Below are positions 45,276 to 58,619 of a DNA stretch of 64,000 bases, piece by piece. How positions within the stretch are numbered: the stretch's first letter is position 1; each line of letters starts with the position of its first letter. Source of the DNA: Aristolochia californica (lineage: Eukaryota; Streptophyta; Magnoliopsida; Piperales; Aristolochiaceae). The notes beneath the pieces are model-generated. The model was not told the DNA's origin. It ran no database searches and saw nothing but the letters and a program-made list of their open reading frames with translations. Location: positions 51,059,062 to 51,123,061 of the forward strand of contig JARWKL010000001.1 of NCBI GenBank assembly GCA_029961685.1, given 5' to 3'. The position numbers and the translations under genes were made by a program.

Positions 45276-45494
45276 ATTTTATATACATTTTATTCGATAT
45301 ATATTTTTTGAAAAGTTTTAAATGTATGTTGAGGCTCGAGCTCGGCTCGAACTCGTTGGGCTTGAGCTCGATAACAATTTTAGGCTCGAGACAAGGCTCG
45401 ACTCGAAGCTCGGCTCGAAATATTTAAATCAAGCTCGACTCGAACATAAGCAGGTTCGGGCTCGGCTCGGCTCGATGCCACCCCTACTTTTGAG

Positions 45495-47400
45495 TGAATG
45501 AGTGCTACTCAATTGCATTACCATTCCTCTTTCCTCATCCTATCCTTGCATTTCATTCTAGTCAAACTCATACACACTCTACATTGTGCTAAAAAGAAGA
45601 GGAAGTTTGGATCTCTCAACTAGAAGGTACTCTCCCAATGTTTGGGTGTAAGTTTTTCTTACTTTTATTTTCATTTAAAAAAGGTTCATTTAAAACCTAT
45701 TTAATCTAGATAGAAAGACCTAGTTAGAGGTAGAATCTAGTCAATATGGGAGATATAGTTTTATAAAAAAAAATGTATTGAACTACATGTGGCTTAAAGA
45801 TAACCAATTTTTTTTCATGTAATTTATCTATTAGAGTTTTTAAGAATAGTGAAAATTCCCAAACAGGAGTTCTTGGGTAATGAATAGTATGATTTAATAT
45901 CCCTACAACTTAGCATTCTTGATGAAGCAATATCAAAACAATTACTAATCAACATGCACTGTAACAATATTACTTTGCATCCAAAAACATTTAGTGATAA
46001 TTTTTTTTTCAATTTTTTGAAATAAAATATAAAAAAAATCACATTGTTAAAAAATAATAAAAATTAAATGATTGTGAACTATATTCCAATTTTAAGAAGA
46101 AGATTATTTTAAAATAAGTATACTTGGAAATAGAAATTACAAACACATAGCATGTTAGAGTATTGTCAAGACAGTGGGCGTATAAAACACGAGAGCAGAA
46201 TGCAGTGAATGATTCATCCACTTGACGATCTTGTCTTTGGCACTTGGGGAAGCAAGACATGTGCTGTGTTTCTGGACAAACTATCTGGGCCATGGGAGGG
46301 ATCTGTACTCCTGATTGATCGTGGTTGAGAAGATAAAAACCAGTAGTTTCGAGTGGCAGCCGCTTCAGATGCCATTTTTGCGTCTTTATGTGGATAAAAC
46401 AGTGAAGCAAGAATGCAGAAAATCACCAGTTTTTCTTGACAGGATCTCCGTTCTTTAATCTAAAAAAATCTACCTAACGACAGAAGAGTGTGCTCGGGAT
46501 CGACCCTTTTGAGTCCTCCCCCTTACAGCCTGTTACATCCAAGGCTTCAGCTATCCGCAATAACCTACCCTGTCTGTCTCCCCATTTCTTTAATTCCTCC
46601 GTTGCTGTCCCTTTCCTCTGATGATATATCTTGACAGCCAATCTAACTACCCCAAATTCTCCTTTTTAAGTAGATTATTACAGATTATTAGAGATTTGCA
46701 ATCTACTAATCTTAAACTAAGATCGGTCTTTAATTCTTTAGGTGGACAAATTGAGAAAAAAATAGAGATTTTCACTTAAAGAGGGGTGGTTTGGGTGGTT
46801 TGCTTGTGATGGGTGGTGACAAGGAAACCACATGTATATTACTCTAAAGAAAACGTAGCTTTTGCTTTCTCCCCATTATAAGATTGTAGCTGTACGTTTC
46901 CACCTACTCTTCCTGTAGTTGGTGCACTTGAACATTTTTAATGGGGGCCTATCTATGGGTGCTCTTACCATTTACATTTCTTTCTACCAACTTTCCTCAC
47001 CCCACACGTGACAATTGGGGATAAAAAAAACTCATTTTTTATTTTGGGGAAACATTGGGTTTCCCTTCACCATGCTTTGGGCAAGGATGGTAATTTCATT
47101 GAAGTGGGACTCTAAAGTGGGAAGTACTGGGCCCACATATCAGCGGGTACGATTCAGTGCGGCGGTTAAGTGGGCCCTCGTACTATAATTCGGAAGCTGT
47201 CTTAATCTGGCGCCGATTCTGCACGCGTCCATACGAATAGTGAACTGCGATTGGTTGAATGGTACGGCGGATGTATGTGGGAGCTGATTGACCTTCGACA
47301 ACCGTCTAGGGGAGGAAGAGCGGGGGGTCTTGCCACGTGTTCTTATCCGATTGGGTGAATACCAGATCAAGATGCCCCGCGGGTTAACTTTTATCGTTTT
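45495..47400. other. Intergenic and promoter region of the receptor kinase
   Basis: No conserved coding sequence. A 53-codon minus frame from an ATG at 46375 (MASEAAATRNYWFLSSQPRS..) is open but unrecognised. The last few hundred bases form the promoter of the gene starting at 47585. Confidence 0.4.
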
Positions 47401-47405
47401 GGATT

Positions 47406-47412
47406 TATATAA
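47406..47412 (+). promoter_or_regulatory. TATA box of the receptor kinase gene
   Basis: TATATAA within GGATTTATATAACCC, about 175 bases before the ATG at 47585, leaving a leader of about 145 nt. Confidence 0.6.
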
Positions 47413-47562
47413 CCCATCTTATGGACAGAGGCTAGATCTTTCACCTCCTGTGTTCTTGCTTCCTCTCCTCCTCCCCGTGGATGAGCGAGCGTCTCCCACT
47501 GGTCGACGCCCACCATATATGACTGTACAAACGTAGAGACGACTCTTGGACTTGAGGCTGTA

Positions 47563-47604
47563 ATGCTTGGACTTGAGAGGCGGGATGAGGACGATGAGAA
47601 GTGA
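47563..47604 (+). CDS. Upstream ORF overlapping the receptor kinase start
   Basis: ATG at 47563 opens a 13-codon frame (MLGLERRDEDDEK) in a different frame from the kinase. It ends at 47604, past both candidate kinase starts at 47585 and 47594. If the leader includes it, it should reduce initiation at the main ATG. Whether it is used is inference. Confidence 0.5.
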   Translation: MLGLERRDEDDEK

Positions 47605-49933
47605 CTTCCGAAGCGCATCTCTGGGTCTTCTTTTCTCACTCTCATTACTGCTACTATCAGTCGTCGATCTGGCGAATGCGTACGGATCCGAGGGGCCAAT
47701 TGCTGCTGCGTTTGGGGGTCGGGCCGGCTTCTTCTGCGCCATAGAAGCCAGCGGAAATCAAGAGCTCCTTTGCTGGAATAGGAATGGCTCATCTCTATCT
47801 GCAACGCTGGCTTTCAACTCGCTCCCCCCCATGGCTTCGCTCTCCGGCGGTGAGGGCTTCATGTGTGGGCTCCATGCGCTCTCCTCCAAACCCTTTTGCT
47901 GGAGATCTATTAATTCAGGTATCTCGCTTGTACCCGTGGTGTTCCGTGATACTCCGTATTCTCACATCGCTTCTGGCAGAAATCACGTCTGCGCCGTGCG
48001 TGGATCTTACTACTTGAAATCGGAGGATGAGAATTTTGCGACTGTAGATTGTTGGGCGGTGGGTGGCAAAATGGCGGCTTCCGGTTCTTATGACCCGCCG
48101 CAGATGAATTTTACGGTGGGGAAGATTGTGGCAGGAGATGGGTTCACTTGCGGGGAGATTAGAGGGGGCGGATTCGTCTGTTGGGGCCCCGATTCGTCGA
48201 TATTAGGGGTTTCATTCGTGTCCGAGACTTTTGTCTCCCTCTCCTCGGGAAGAAACTCTTTATGCGGGATATCGAGAGTCTCGCATGAGGTGAAGTGTTG
48301 GGGAGAAATCGCCGTAACCGGAAACTCTCCTCTGGCTGGTACCCGATTCGTCAGCTTAACTGCAGGCTCCCGCCATTTCTGCGGAATCAGGGAGGATGAT
48401 CACGGAATAGAGTGTTGGGGAAGTTTTAATGCCTCATCAGTTCCTAAGTCTTCAGGGTTTCTGGCAATCTCTGCCTCCGAATTCACGACATGTGGAGTTA
48501 GGGAAGAGGATTTGATATTAGATTGCTGGGGCGAGGCTGGGCAGTCGTCAAATTATAACCCTCCATTGCAGCTCTCAAGTCCTGGGATTTGCACAACTGG
48601 AAGGTGCTCTGATGGGGAGTTCTCCTTCAATGCTAGTGTTTTGAACGTTCCCGATTTGGTGACTCTGTGCACCCGTGGAGACCTTCAGGTCTGCGCGCCT
48701 TGCGGGACAAACTGTTCGGACGGATTTTTCCCCTCTAGCGCTTGTAGCGCCCTCGCTAACCGGGTCTGCACTGCCTGTTCTCTGTGCCAGAACAGCTCTT
48801 GCTGGGATATTTGCGGGCTTCCTTCAGTCGAACCGGAGGAGGCAAAACAAAAGCAAAAATTGGTAAAGAAATTGGCAATTGCTCTCGCTGCGACAATCTT
48901 TGGTTGTTTCCTTCTGGTATTGATGGGCTGGTGTTTCATCCCTCGTCTAATTGTTGCGAGGAAAGAAAAAGGAGCTGCCAGTCAATGCAATTTTTGTGTT
49001 GGAAGCATTGAGCAAGAACCTGAGAACGATGAAACCATGGAAGTTCCAGTCTCTGCTGTGCCGAATGTGGCCGCACAGGTGTTCCGGTTATCAGAACTGA
49101 AGGATGCCACAAATGGGTTTAAGGAAGTCAACGAGCTCGGCCGCGGAAGTTACGGGTTTGTGTACAAGGCTACTCTCCCCGACGGGCGACAGGTAGCAGT
49201 CAAGCGGGCCAATGCCGCCACCATCATTCACAGCAACAGTCGAGATTTCGAAGCAGAGCTGGAAATCCTCTGCAAGATTAGACATGGGAATCTGGTCAAT
49301 TTGTTGGGTTATTGCGCAGATATGGGCGAGAGATTACTTGTGTACGAGTTCATGCCACATGGAACACTCCATGACCATTTGCACGGAGGGATATCTGCTC
49401 TGAACTGGAATCTGAGGTTAAAAATATGGATGCAGGCTGCAAGGGGACTCCTGTATCTGCACAAGGAAGCAATGCCTCACATTGTTCATCGGAACATCAA
49501 GACCTCGAACATACTCTTGGACGCTGATTGGGGAGCTCGAGTGGCGGATTTTGGTCTCTCAAGTAGCAGTGATCGGATGCGTGATGAGGAGATGGTCTAT
49601 GTGGATCCTGAATACCTTAAAACACAGTCCTTCACAGAGAAGAGCGATGTGTATAGCTTTGGAGTAATCTTGCTCGAAATCCTCGGCGGAAGGAAAGCTT
49701 ACGATAAAGACTATGATCCTCCAAGTATCACTCAGTGGGCTGTGCCACTCATTAGACAGGGAAAGGCGGCAGCCCTGATCGATAGAAACGTGGAACTCCC
49801 CAGGAACGTTGAGACGCTACTGAGATTTGCAGAAATTGCAGAGCTAGCGGTGCGAGAAGACCCCAATGAGCGTCCAATGACGTCTGATTTGGTCACTTGG
49901 TCGGAGCAAGTCTTGAAAGGTGGATGCTGGTAG
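47585..49933 (+). CDS. CRINKLY4-related receptor-like kinase (CCR family), likely catalytically impaired
   Basis: Membrane receptor kinase, 782 residues, no intron, complete. Start: first in-frame ATG 47585 (MRTMRSDFRS); an ATG three codons on is an alternative. Order: signal peptide (about 1-33, hydrophobic LLFSLSLLLLSVV); extracellular crinkly/RCC1-like repeats rich in C-x-W pairs such as FCGIREDDHGIECWG (about 40-325); TNFR-like cysteine-rich module from CTTGRC to CWDICG (about 331-410); transmembrane helix LAIALAATIFGCFLLVLMGW (about 430-454); kinase (about 504-775). The kinase has the glycine loop LGRGSYGFVY, Lys540 in VAVK and DFG at 655, but reads HRN instead of HRD (Asn637), and only about 18 residues separate DFG from DPEYL, so the activation segment is short. 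Such loss is known in the CCR1/CCR2 (AtCRR1/2) branch, which suggests membership there. CRINKLY4 proteins act in epidermal and root cell-fate signalling; a signalling role without phosphotransfer is inferred. Confidence 0.93.
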   Translation: MRTMRSDFRSASLGLLFSLSLLLLSVVDLANAYGSEGPIAAAFGGRAGFFCAIEASGNQELLCWNRNGSSLSATLAFNSLPPMASLSGGEGFMCGLHALSSKPFCWRSINSGISLVPVVFRDTPYSHIASGRNHVCAVRGSYYLKSEDENFATVDCWAVGGKMAASGSYDPPQMNFTVGKIVAGDGFTCGEIRGGGFVCWGPDSSILGVSFVSETFVSLSSGRNSLCGISRVSHEVKCWGEIAVTGNSPLAGTRFVSLTAGSRHFCGIREDDHGIECWGSFNASSVPKSSGFLAISASEFTTCGVREEDLILDCWGEAGQSSNYNPPLQLSSPGICTTGRCSDGEFSFNASVLNVPDLVTLCTRGDLQVCAPCGTNCSDGFFPSSACSALANRVCTACSLCQNSSCWDICGLPSVEPEEAKQKQKLVKKLAIALAATIFGCFLLVLMGWCFIPRLIVARKEKGAASQCNFCVGSIEQEPENDETMEVPVSAVPNVAAQVFRLSELKDATNGFKEVNELGRGSYGFVYKATLPDGRQVAVKRANAATIIHSNSRDFEAELEILCKIRHGNLVNLLGYCADMGERLLVYEFMPHGTLHDHLHGGISALNWNLRLKIWMQAARGLLYLHKEAMPHIVHRNIKTSNILLDADWGARVADFGLSSSSDRMRDEEMVYVDPEYLKTQSFTEKSDVYSFGVILLEILGGRKAYDKDYDPPSITQWAVPLIRQGKAAALIDRNVELPRNVETLLRFAEIAELAVREDPNERPMTSDLVTWSEQVLKGGCW

Positions 49934-50125
49934 GGGAAGGGGAAGTGGTTGTTTTACCAGCAAGGGGGATAGGGTTTCAATGTCCGATATGTAAAATTTT
50001 CTGTGAGCTTGTATAATTTTTTTTTTATTTAAAATTCTTTTGATTCACAAAGTGAAGGTGATTGGATCTCATTGCATTTCTTGTAAGCAGAGTTTGATAA
50101 AAAAAAATTGAAGAGTATGTAAAGG

Positions 50126-50167
<42 letters not shown>

Positions 50168-50540
50168 CACACTTGGACTTTCATCTCACATAAAAATCGT
50201 TAAAAAATAATTAACAAAAAAATAATTTTTTCATTTTTAATTATCCTTGCTTGTTAAAAAATGTCTAAGAGTGATCATTTGTATTAATATTGGGAATAAA
50301 ATGATAAAAATATTATATTTTATTTTATAATTTTTATATGAGTAGTTTTTGAATAGTTTCCTCGTAAAGAAATGGGAAATTCATTTTTCTTATCTACTTA
50401 AACATTTTAACAGGAGAAATAATTTAGAAAAAAAATGCAAATTATGACCAAAAAATATAAAAAAATTATTTTCAAATTAAACATTTTTTCTATTTATTTT
50501 TTGTTATAATTTTTTGCTTATAATAATTTTGTCAACTATG
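49934..50540. other. 3' flank of receptor kinase, with (TA)n
   Basis: Contains the 3' untranslated region and a (TA)19 microsatellite at 50127-50164, then AT-rich sequence up to the promoter of the next gene. Confidence 0.6.
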
Positions 50541-52877
50541 AGCACACCATGGTAACCGAGACGGTCGTTGCGGACGCGCAGGGAATATACGCTGCAACAC
50601 ACCCGACCCCGCGCTGTCTCTCTTTTTCTCCTTATTTTCTGTTGTTTTCCTCCCTGGGCTGCTACTTTTTTCTTCCGTCTCATATAAGATGTCAAACAAC
50701 AACGACAGCTCATTCCCTAGCTAACTCAATTGAGATCGGCCGGTAACTTTGTTCTCTCCCTCGTTTGCTCTTCTGATCTAGTCGAATTCCCTCTCGGGGA
50801 TTCCTCAAAATCAGACCTCTCTGTCCTTCTCCTTCTTTCTTCTGGAAAATTTTGATTTTCTTTTTCCCGTTCGAAGCATCAGAACGATCGTATTGCCACA
50901 TTCCCACTGAATTTCCCAGGAAAGGTTCTTTCTTCTGTGATGAGGGTAATTAGGCTTCCAATTACCTCCAGAGATGGATGTTCGTTTCCCTAACTGGAAG
51001 GGCACTTTACCCTGTGACCCTGAACAGGGTTCTTAGGTTTTTTGAAAATCGAAGATTAACAGCGTCTCACGCATAATCAACGTTTAGTCTGGCAACGTTT
51101 TGGTGGTTGTTAGTAGGGTGCAGGATTCGTGAGTTTACCCTTTTCCCTCTTTCCTCCTCATTTATTACCGTTTTCCATCTTAAAATTAGGTTACCGAATC
51201 CATTTTCCTCTATGGGGGATGAACTTTGAAAAAACATCCTTTTGCCATGCTTAGCCTATGAACACTCTGCACTTTGTCTCATTTGAAAATTCTGTAGACC
51301 TTTTAATATATTTCTTTTAATTTTATTCTATTCTTACTTGTTCTTTTCTTTCTGGTGTAGGAATAGGTCAATTCACTGGCATTTTGTTAGAGAAAAAAAA
51401 TTGGACGTGCACAATAGGTGGTATAAGAAGCTGGATTTTTCTCCAAGATGGTCGTGCTGAACCAGAACGGCATCTTCAACGTTATCATTAGCTGCTTCAT
51501 TCAGTTATGTGATTGGCATCCATTGGGATAATATAGTTGGTCTTGGGCGGTAGTGCCTTATATCTTACCCTTAAGTTTTTTCCAGGTATGTCTACCGAGA
51601 AATCAGTTTCGTCTTCTCTAAAATCAGTTGGGGGCATCGTTGTTTAGATCGTAAATGTGTAATGGGTTACGATAACCATGTATGTTTGAAAACCTGAATG
51701 CATAACAATAGCCCAGCTTACCATTCTTAGTCACTGACATCTGCTTGAATTTGACCGACTTCCACATGCTGAAATTTAATAATGGTCGACTGATTGTGGC
51801 TTCAGTCGTTATTTGGAAAATTTCCACAAATATGTATTTTATATGGATGTTATATATCAAGTACAATTAGAGAGATAAGATACTACTATGAAAGAGTTAG
51901 CAGTTTTCTAAGATCTCCAAGAACATGACTTTTACTATGGTTGCTACAAATACAAACTGGGAGTATTCCCTGATTTAAATTGTTATACATTTGTAAATTT
52001 TGTTCTAGTTGAACTTTGTGGCTTTCAATTGTGGAAGATAACAGAACTGAAAAATCGTGGAAACATAATTTTTGTCTTTCTTGTGACTAGTATATTAAGT
52101 CTATGTCCATACTTCGCCTTCATTATAATCAATCATTTCCCGGCAAGTCTTTCCTTATAATTCCATGCATGTCATTTTTGGCATTCCTTGACTTTTATTG
52201 CTTCATCTCCCAAAATTAATGGACCACTTTGCTCTATAGGTCCACACTCAATATGTCTAAACTTGCTTATTTTCTCATAATATCAACATTGGCCCCGAGT
52301 TTTCTTTAAATATGTTTAAATCCTATTTTCTGTTGCCTACTTGTGAAGATTGAGTATTTCCAACTTTTGGTTTTTACTGTTTACCACCTTTTGTTCAACT
52401 TTGTTGCTCCTAATTCCCACTTTAAATGCTTTGAGAAATTCACAAAAAAGTGTTATGTGAAATCGAACTTTTGGTGATGCTTCCCCTTCTCCTCACATTG
52501 TTGTACCCACGGCTCAGCTAGGTGGCTCTCTTTTTGTCTTCCTCTTTTATTAAATTCACCAACATTAAAAAATACAAAAATAAAAATTATCACTAATTTC
52601 ATATTTGCATGGAAAAAATACAGCTTCAATTTTTTTGACTTCGAATAACTAATTGGCAAAGAGCTACTTTGTTATATGTGAACAACATTTAAATTTCAAG
52701 GTTGCCTTTTTATTCAGTATGTGCTTCACATTCTGTGCTTTTATGGTCTTGGAACTGCTGGTGAAATTTGCATATACTGGAGTTTGAAACCTCTCTACTG
52801 TGTCTGGTAGGTCACTCAAGTTATTTGCCATTTTGTTTCTTCAAGCTATATTAATATCTATCAAGTACCGAATTCTT
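50541..52877 (+). promoter_or_regulatory. Promoter and 5' leader region of the GRIK gene
   Basis: From about 50540 base composition changes to a GC-richer, CT-rich leader (CTGTCTCTCTTTTTCTCC, TTGTTCTCTCCCTCG), typical of a plant transcription start. No coding sequence before 52878. The leader is probably spliced: acceptors such as TTCTGGTGTAG near 51360 and TCTGGTAG near 52810 are plausible, but exact leader exons cannot be set from the sequence alone. Confidence 0.45.
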
Positions 52878-55229
<2,352 letters not shown>

Positions 55230-55730
55230 GTAAGTTGTTCGTAGTTTGAAGAATTTTTACATTCTGAATATAATTACTTTCCCAGCATTTGTCTTCCTTC
55301 ATATACTTAACTTTTACCTTTCCATAGAAATAATGTAAATATAATATTTTCTTCTGTTGTCTACATGAAATTCTTCTGGTTTTGCTTATATTTGGCATGA
55401 GTGCACAGCTTACTATCTTAGTTCACCTCACATGTCTGTCACGCTTTTACTATTTGACACATGCTCGGCTACTTACAAGTGCAGAAAGAGTGCTGGTAGC
55501 GGATGCTAGTAATGAAGTAAACAAAGCAATCTAATATGTCAGGCTTTTGGTATTGAAAGATGGAATTGAAGTGAATCTGAACTGATAAAAAATTATAAAT
55601 GGTATTCTCAAAATAAAAAATGTAAATAAAAGTATAAGCTAAGGTATTTGGTATGTTCATAATAATGCTGTAATAATTGAAACTGAACATTGAATTACAC
55701 CTATGTCAAACCAGGTTTTCATAAGATGCT
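55230..55730 (+). other. Start of GRIK intron 6
   Basis: Begins GTAAGTTG. AT-rich, with no exon recognised. Confidence 0.5.
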
Positions 55731-56019
55731 AAAGAAAGATGATAAAGGAAATCTAATGAAGGTGATATTTGTCATTTGCAAATACCTGTAGACTCGGGAA
55801 ACGGTGGTAAAATTGAATTAAAATTGTGGATTGCGCCTTTAGCTCAATGGCATTTTTTTTTAAGATGGTGTGTGGGGGGTAAAGAAAGATGATAAAGAAA
55901 ATCCATTGAAGGTGATTTTTGTCCTATAAACTCGGGAAATGGTGGTAAAATTGAATTAAAATTGTGGATTGCACCTTTAGCTCAATGGCATTTTTTTAAG
56001 ATGGCGTGTGGGGGGTGGA
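55731..56019. repeat. 150-bp tandem duplication
   Basis: 55731-55880 and 55881-about 56019 are diverged copies beginning AAAGAAAGATGATAAAG and including the A-box part of the adjacent SINE. Confidence 0.85.
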
Positions 56020-56104
56020 GGTGGTTTCTAGTGCGAGGTCTTGGATTCAAGTCTCATTGGGGGGAAGGGGTGTACTATGCATAATCAACATTAAAAAAAA
56101 AAGA
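55957..56104 (+). mobile_element. tRNA-derived SINE candidate in GRIK intron
   Basis: A box TAGCTCAATGG (55978-55988), B box GGATTCAAGTCTC (56043-56055), then CATAATCAACATT and an A run near 56091-56102. Target duplication not clear. The A-box half is also present in the preceding duplicate. Confidence 0.55.
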
Positions 56105-56203
56105 AAAGAATGGAGGCAACATTTTTCCATAAACTTTCACATTGAGCTGGTCTTGGACTAGTTTGGATTGTTGCTAATTACTTTCTTTAGCAAGTATGCC
56201 TTG

Positions 56204-58211
56204 GCCCTTGATTCTTCGGTAGAATCATCTATTTTGGGTTTCTATATTGATCATTTGGTTCTAAATTCCATGGCTAATTATTTGGGTTGTAAAGTTGCCT
56301 CCCCTCCGAGCATGTATTTGGGATTTCCTTCTTCCCTTGTCTTACCTTCAAAATCTGCGTGACATCCAGTCATTGAGCGTCTTGAAGGTAGATTTGCCTC
56401 CTGGAGAGGAAAATTTCTGTCCAAAGCCGGTAAACTTACTCTTATTAAGTCTTGTCTTCATGGTATACCATCTTATTTTCTGTCTTTGTCCCGTTGCCCT
56501 GCTTTTGTTAGAAATAGAATTTAGTTCTTCAAAAAGAAGATTTTTATGGGGTGGGCAAAATGGGGAAAGAAAATACTGCCTAGTGAAATGGGTTGATGTA
56601 TGTAAACCTCTTGTTGAGGGTGGTCTTGGGATTCGGGACACAAAATTCTGCTTTACTTATGAAGTGGATCTGGAAATTTAATATGCACTCGTCATTGATT
56701 TGGCGGAACATAGTGGTGGCAAAACCAGAAAATTTTTCTGGTTGGTGGGCAGAAGGAAGGTATAACAAATTATCTCCTTTGTGGTAAAAGATAGCACATT
56801 TGTTGCCTGCTTTAAAAAACGCCGTCAAGTGTTACATTGGATTCGACAGTCGGACAAAATTTTGGACAGATTGGTGTGTGGGCCCAAGTAGTTTCAACAC
56901 TAGCCATAGTCAAATTTTCTCTCTTGCTAGAAACAAAGAGGCGACTATATCTATGGTCGGGCAGAATTTTGGTGAGTGGAGTTTAAACCTCCAAAGAGCG
57001 CTGACGAATGATGAAACCCTTGAAGCTGTCGATCTCGTCATGAGGTTATCGACGATTCATATCAGAAATACTCCAGACACACTGATATGGGCTCCATGTC
57101 CCAAAGGTGCGTTTTCTACTTCAACTGCCTATAACTCTCTTCTCTCTCCCCCTTCTACTCAATCCTGTCATCCATCTGCCATTACGTGGTCCTTACTCAT
57201 GCCTTCGAGAGCAAAGTTTTTCATCTGGGCAGCATGCCAGAACAAAATCCTGACATCTGATTTGTTAATGCGCTGGGGAACGCATGTTTTGAATCATCTG
57301 TGCCCGTTTTGCCGGACCTCCCTTGAAACTGCGGACCATATTTTGTTGCATTGTGATTATGCTCACTCTGTTTGGACCGGACTCATCAGCAAAATTGGTC
57401 TGCAATACTGTCCCTCCCAAAATCTCACATCTACTATTTACACGGTCACAAATGCCCACCTCCCAAAGCTCGGAAAGTTATTAATCTTATGCTGCGTTGG
57501 TCACATCGTTTGGGCCCTATGGAAAGAAAGGAATAACAGGAAGTTCAATAGAAAATCTTTTCCAAAAAATATTCTAAGCAACAGAATTGTTGGGCAAGTT
57601 ACTTCTTGGATTGTTGTGCGAAAAGAATTTAAAAATATCAAAGGAGTAAACTTACGAGGAAATTGGCAACTTGTTGCGGCAATGTGTCACCTTCCCTGCC
57701 CCTCCGGCTATGAAAACTTGGTCTCCTCCTCCGTTAGGCCATTTCAAATTAAATTTCGATGGAAGCGCTTTGGGTTGTCCTGGCCTTGCAAGATATGGAG
57801 GGGTTATCCATGATGATAAAGGAAACCTTCTCCTCTCTTTTTCCGGGCCACTTGGTGAATCGGACTCAACAACTGTCGAGCTATCTGGTTTATTTAATGG
57901 ATTAAATCTTTTTCATCAACGGATGGTAGGTCCCCTTTATGTCGAAGGCGATTCAAAAGTTGTCATCAATTGGTGCAAGAAATCTTGCATACCTCTTTGG
58001 CGGCATTGGGATCTTTTTGAGGATATATGTAATTTAATTTCTCAATTGCAATGTAGTTGGAATTATATTCGTAGATCTGCTAATCACTTAGCAGATAATC
58101 AGGCTAAATTAGGTGTTTTTCTTCAACATTTTGTTGTGGAGGAAGGCTTTGTACAGTAAGGTATGTATATTCTCTCTCAGTAATACATTCACACCATTTT
58201 CTCAAAAACAA
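56204..58211 (+). mobile_element. L1-type LINE copy B, 5'-truncated (TSD AAGTATGCCTTG)
   Basis: AAGTATGCCTTG flanks both ends (56192-56203, 58212-58223), a perfect 12-bp target duplication. Same family as copy A at 5498-13114. Encodes, with a few frameshifts, the end of reverse transcriptase (KLTLIKSCLHG, NGERKYCLVKWVDVC), the zf-RVT domain (AKFFIWAACQNKILTSDLLM, CPFCRTSLETADHILLHC) in an open frame 56800-57813, and an RNase H-like domain (LNFDGSALGCPG, ESDSTTVELSGLFNG, VEGDSKVVINW, SANHLADNQAK) in 57671-58159. Ends in a short A-rich tail CAAAAACAAA. Confidence 0.92.
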
Positions 58212-58223
58212 AAGTATGCCTTG

Positions 58224-58614
58224 TTCCCTGAACTGTGCATAGAGCTTGTTATGTTTCTACTACAATCCTCTGCTTTTTGATAGAGTTGAACTTCTGCTTA
58301 TTTTCCTCTAAAGATGGTGTTGCCAATAAGTCAAACCTGGATACAAAGGGTAACTTTGGCTTCTGCATCTACCTGACATGCTAAGTAAGCATAAAAATGA
58401 AATCCACAATATCTGTGGTCTAATATTAACACTGAAGGGAGTGGGCACAGTGAGTTTCATTTTCCAAAACCTAGCTATGGACACCCTTTGAGTTTCTGTC
58501 AACCATGAGTGGCCCAAAGTTATGATCAAATTGCAACAGAGTTCAGTATTAATAAAACAGTGCATAAGCAAGTCTTTGGAAAATTTTCATTTGATGCTAC
58601 TGTAAAAATGTAAG
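58224..58614 (+). other. GRIK intron 6 between LINE and copia
   Basis: Pre-insertion sequence resumes after the LINE TSD. No exon was recognised. Confidence 0.45.
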
Positions 58615-58619
58615 CTTGA

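Larger units (their letters stand above)
43058..45486. mobile_element. Non-autonomous hAT transposon, 2429 bp (TSD CTTTTGAG)
   Basis: Terminal inverted repeats TAGGGGTGGC (43058-43067) and GCCACCCCTA (45477-45486) are exactly complementary. The 8-bp CTTTTGAG is duplicated outside both (43050-43057, 45487-45494). An 8-bp TSD with TAGGGGTG ends is the hAT signature. Both ends carry dense GGCTCG/GAGCTCG subterminal motifs, as expected for transposase binding sites. No transposase is recognisable. The interior has a GC-rich part (43260-43630), a 0.4-kb AT-rich duplication and 65-bp tandem repeats. Confidence 0.93.

Noticed and set aside
46214..46375. 53-codon minus-strand frame (MASEAAATRNYW..)
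   Set aside because: Open and ATG-initiated but short, unrecognised and without clear promoter, so not called as a gene.
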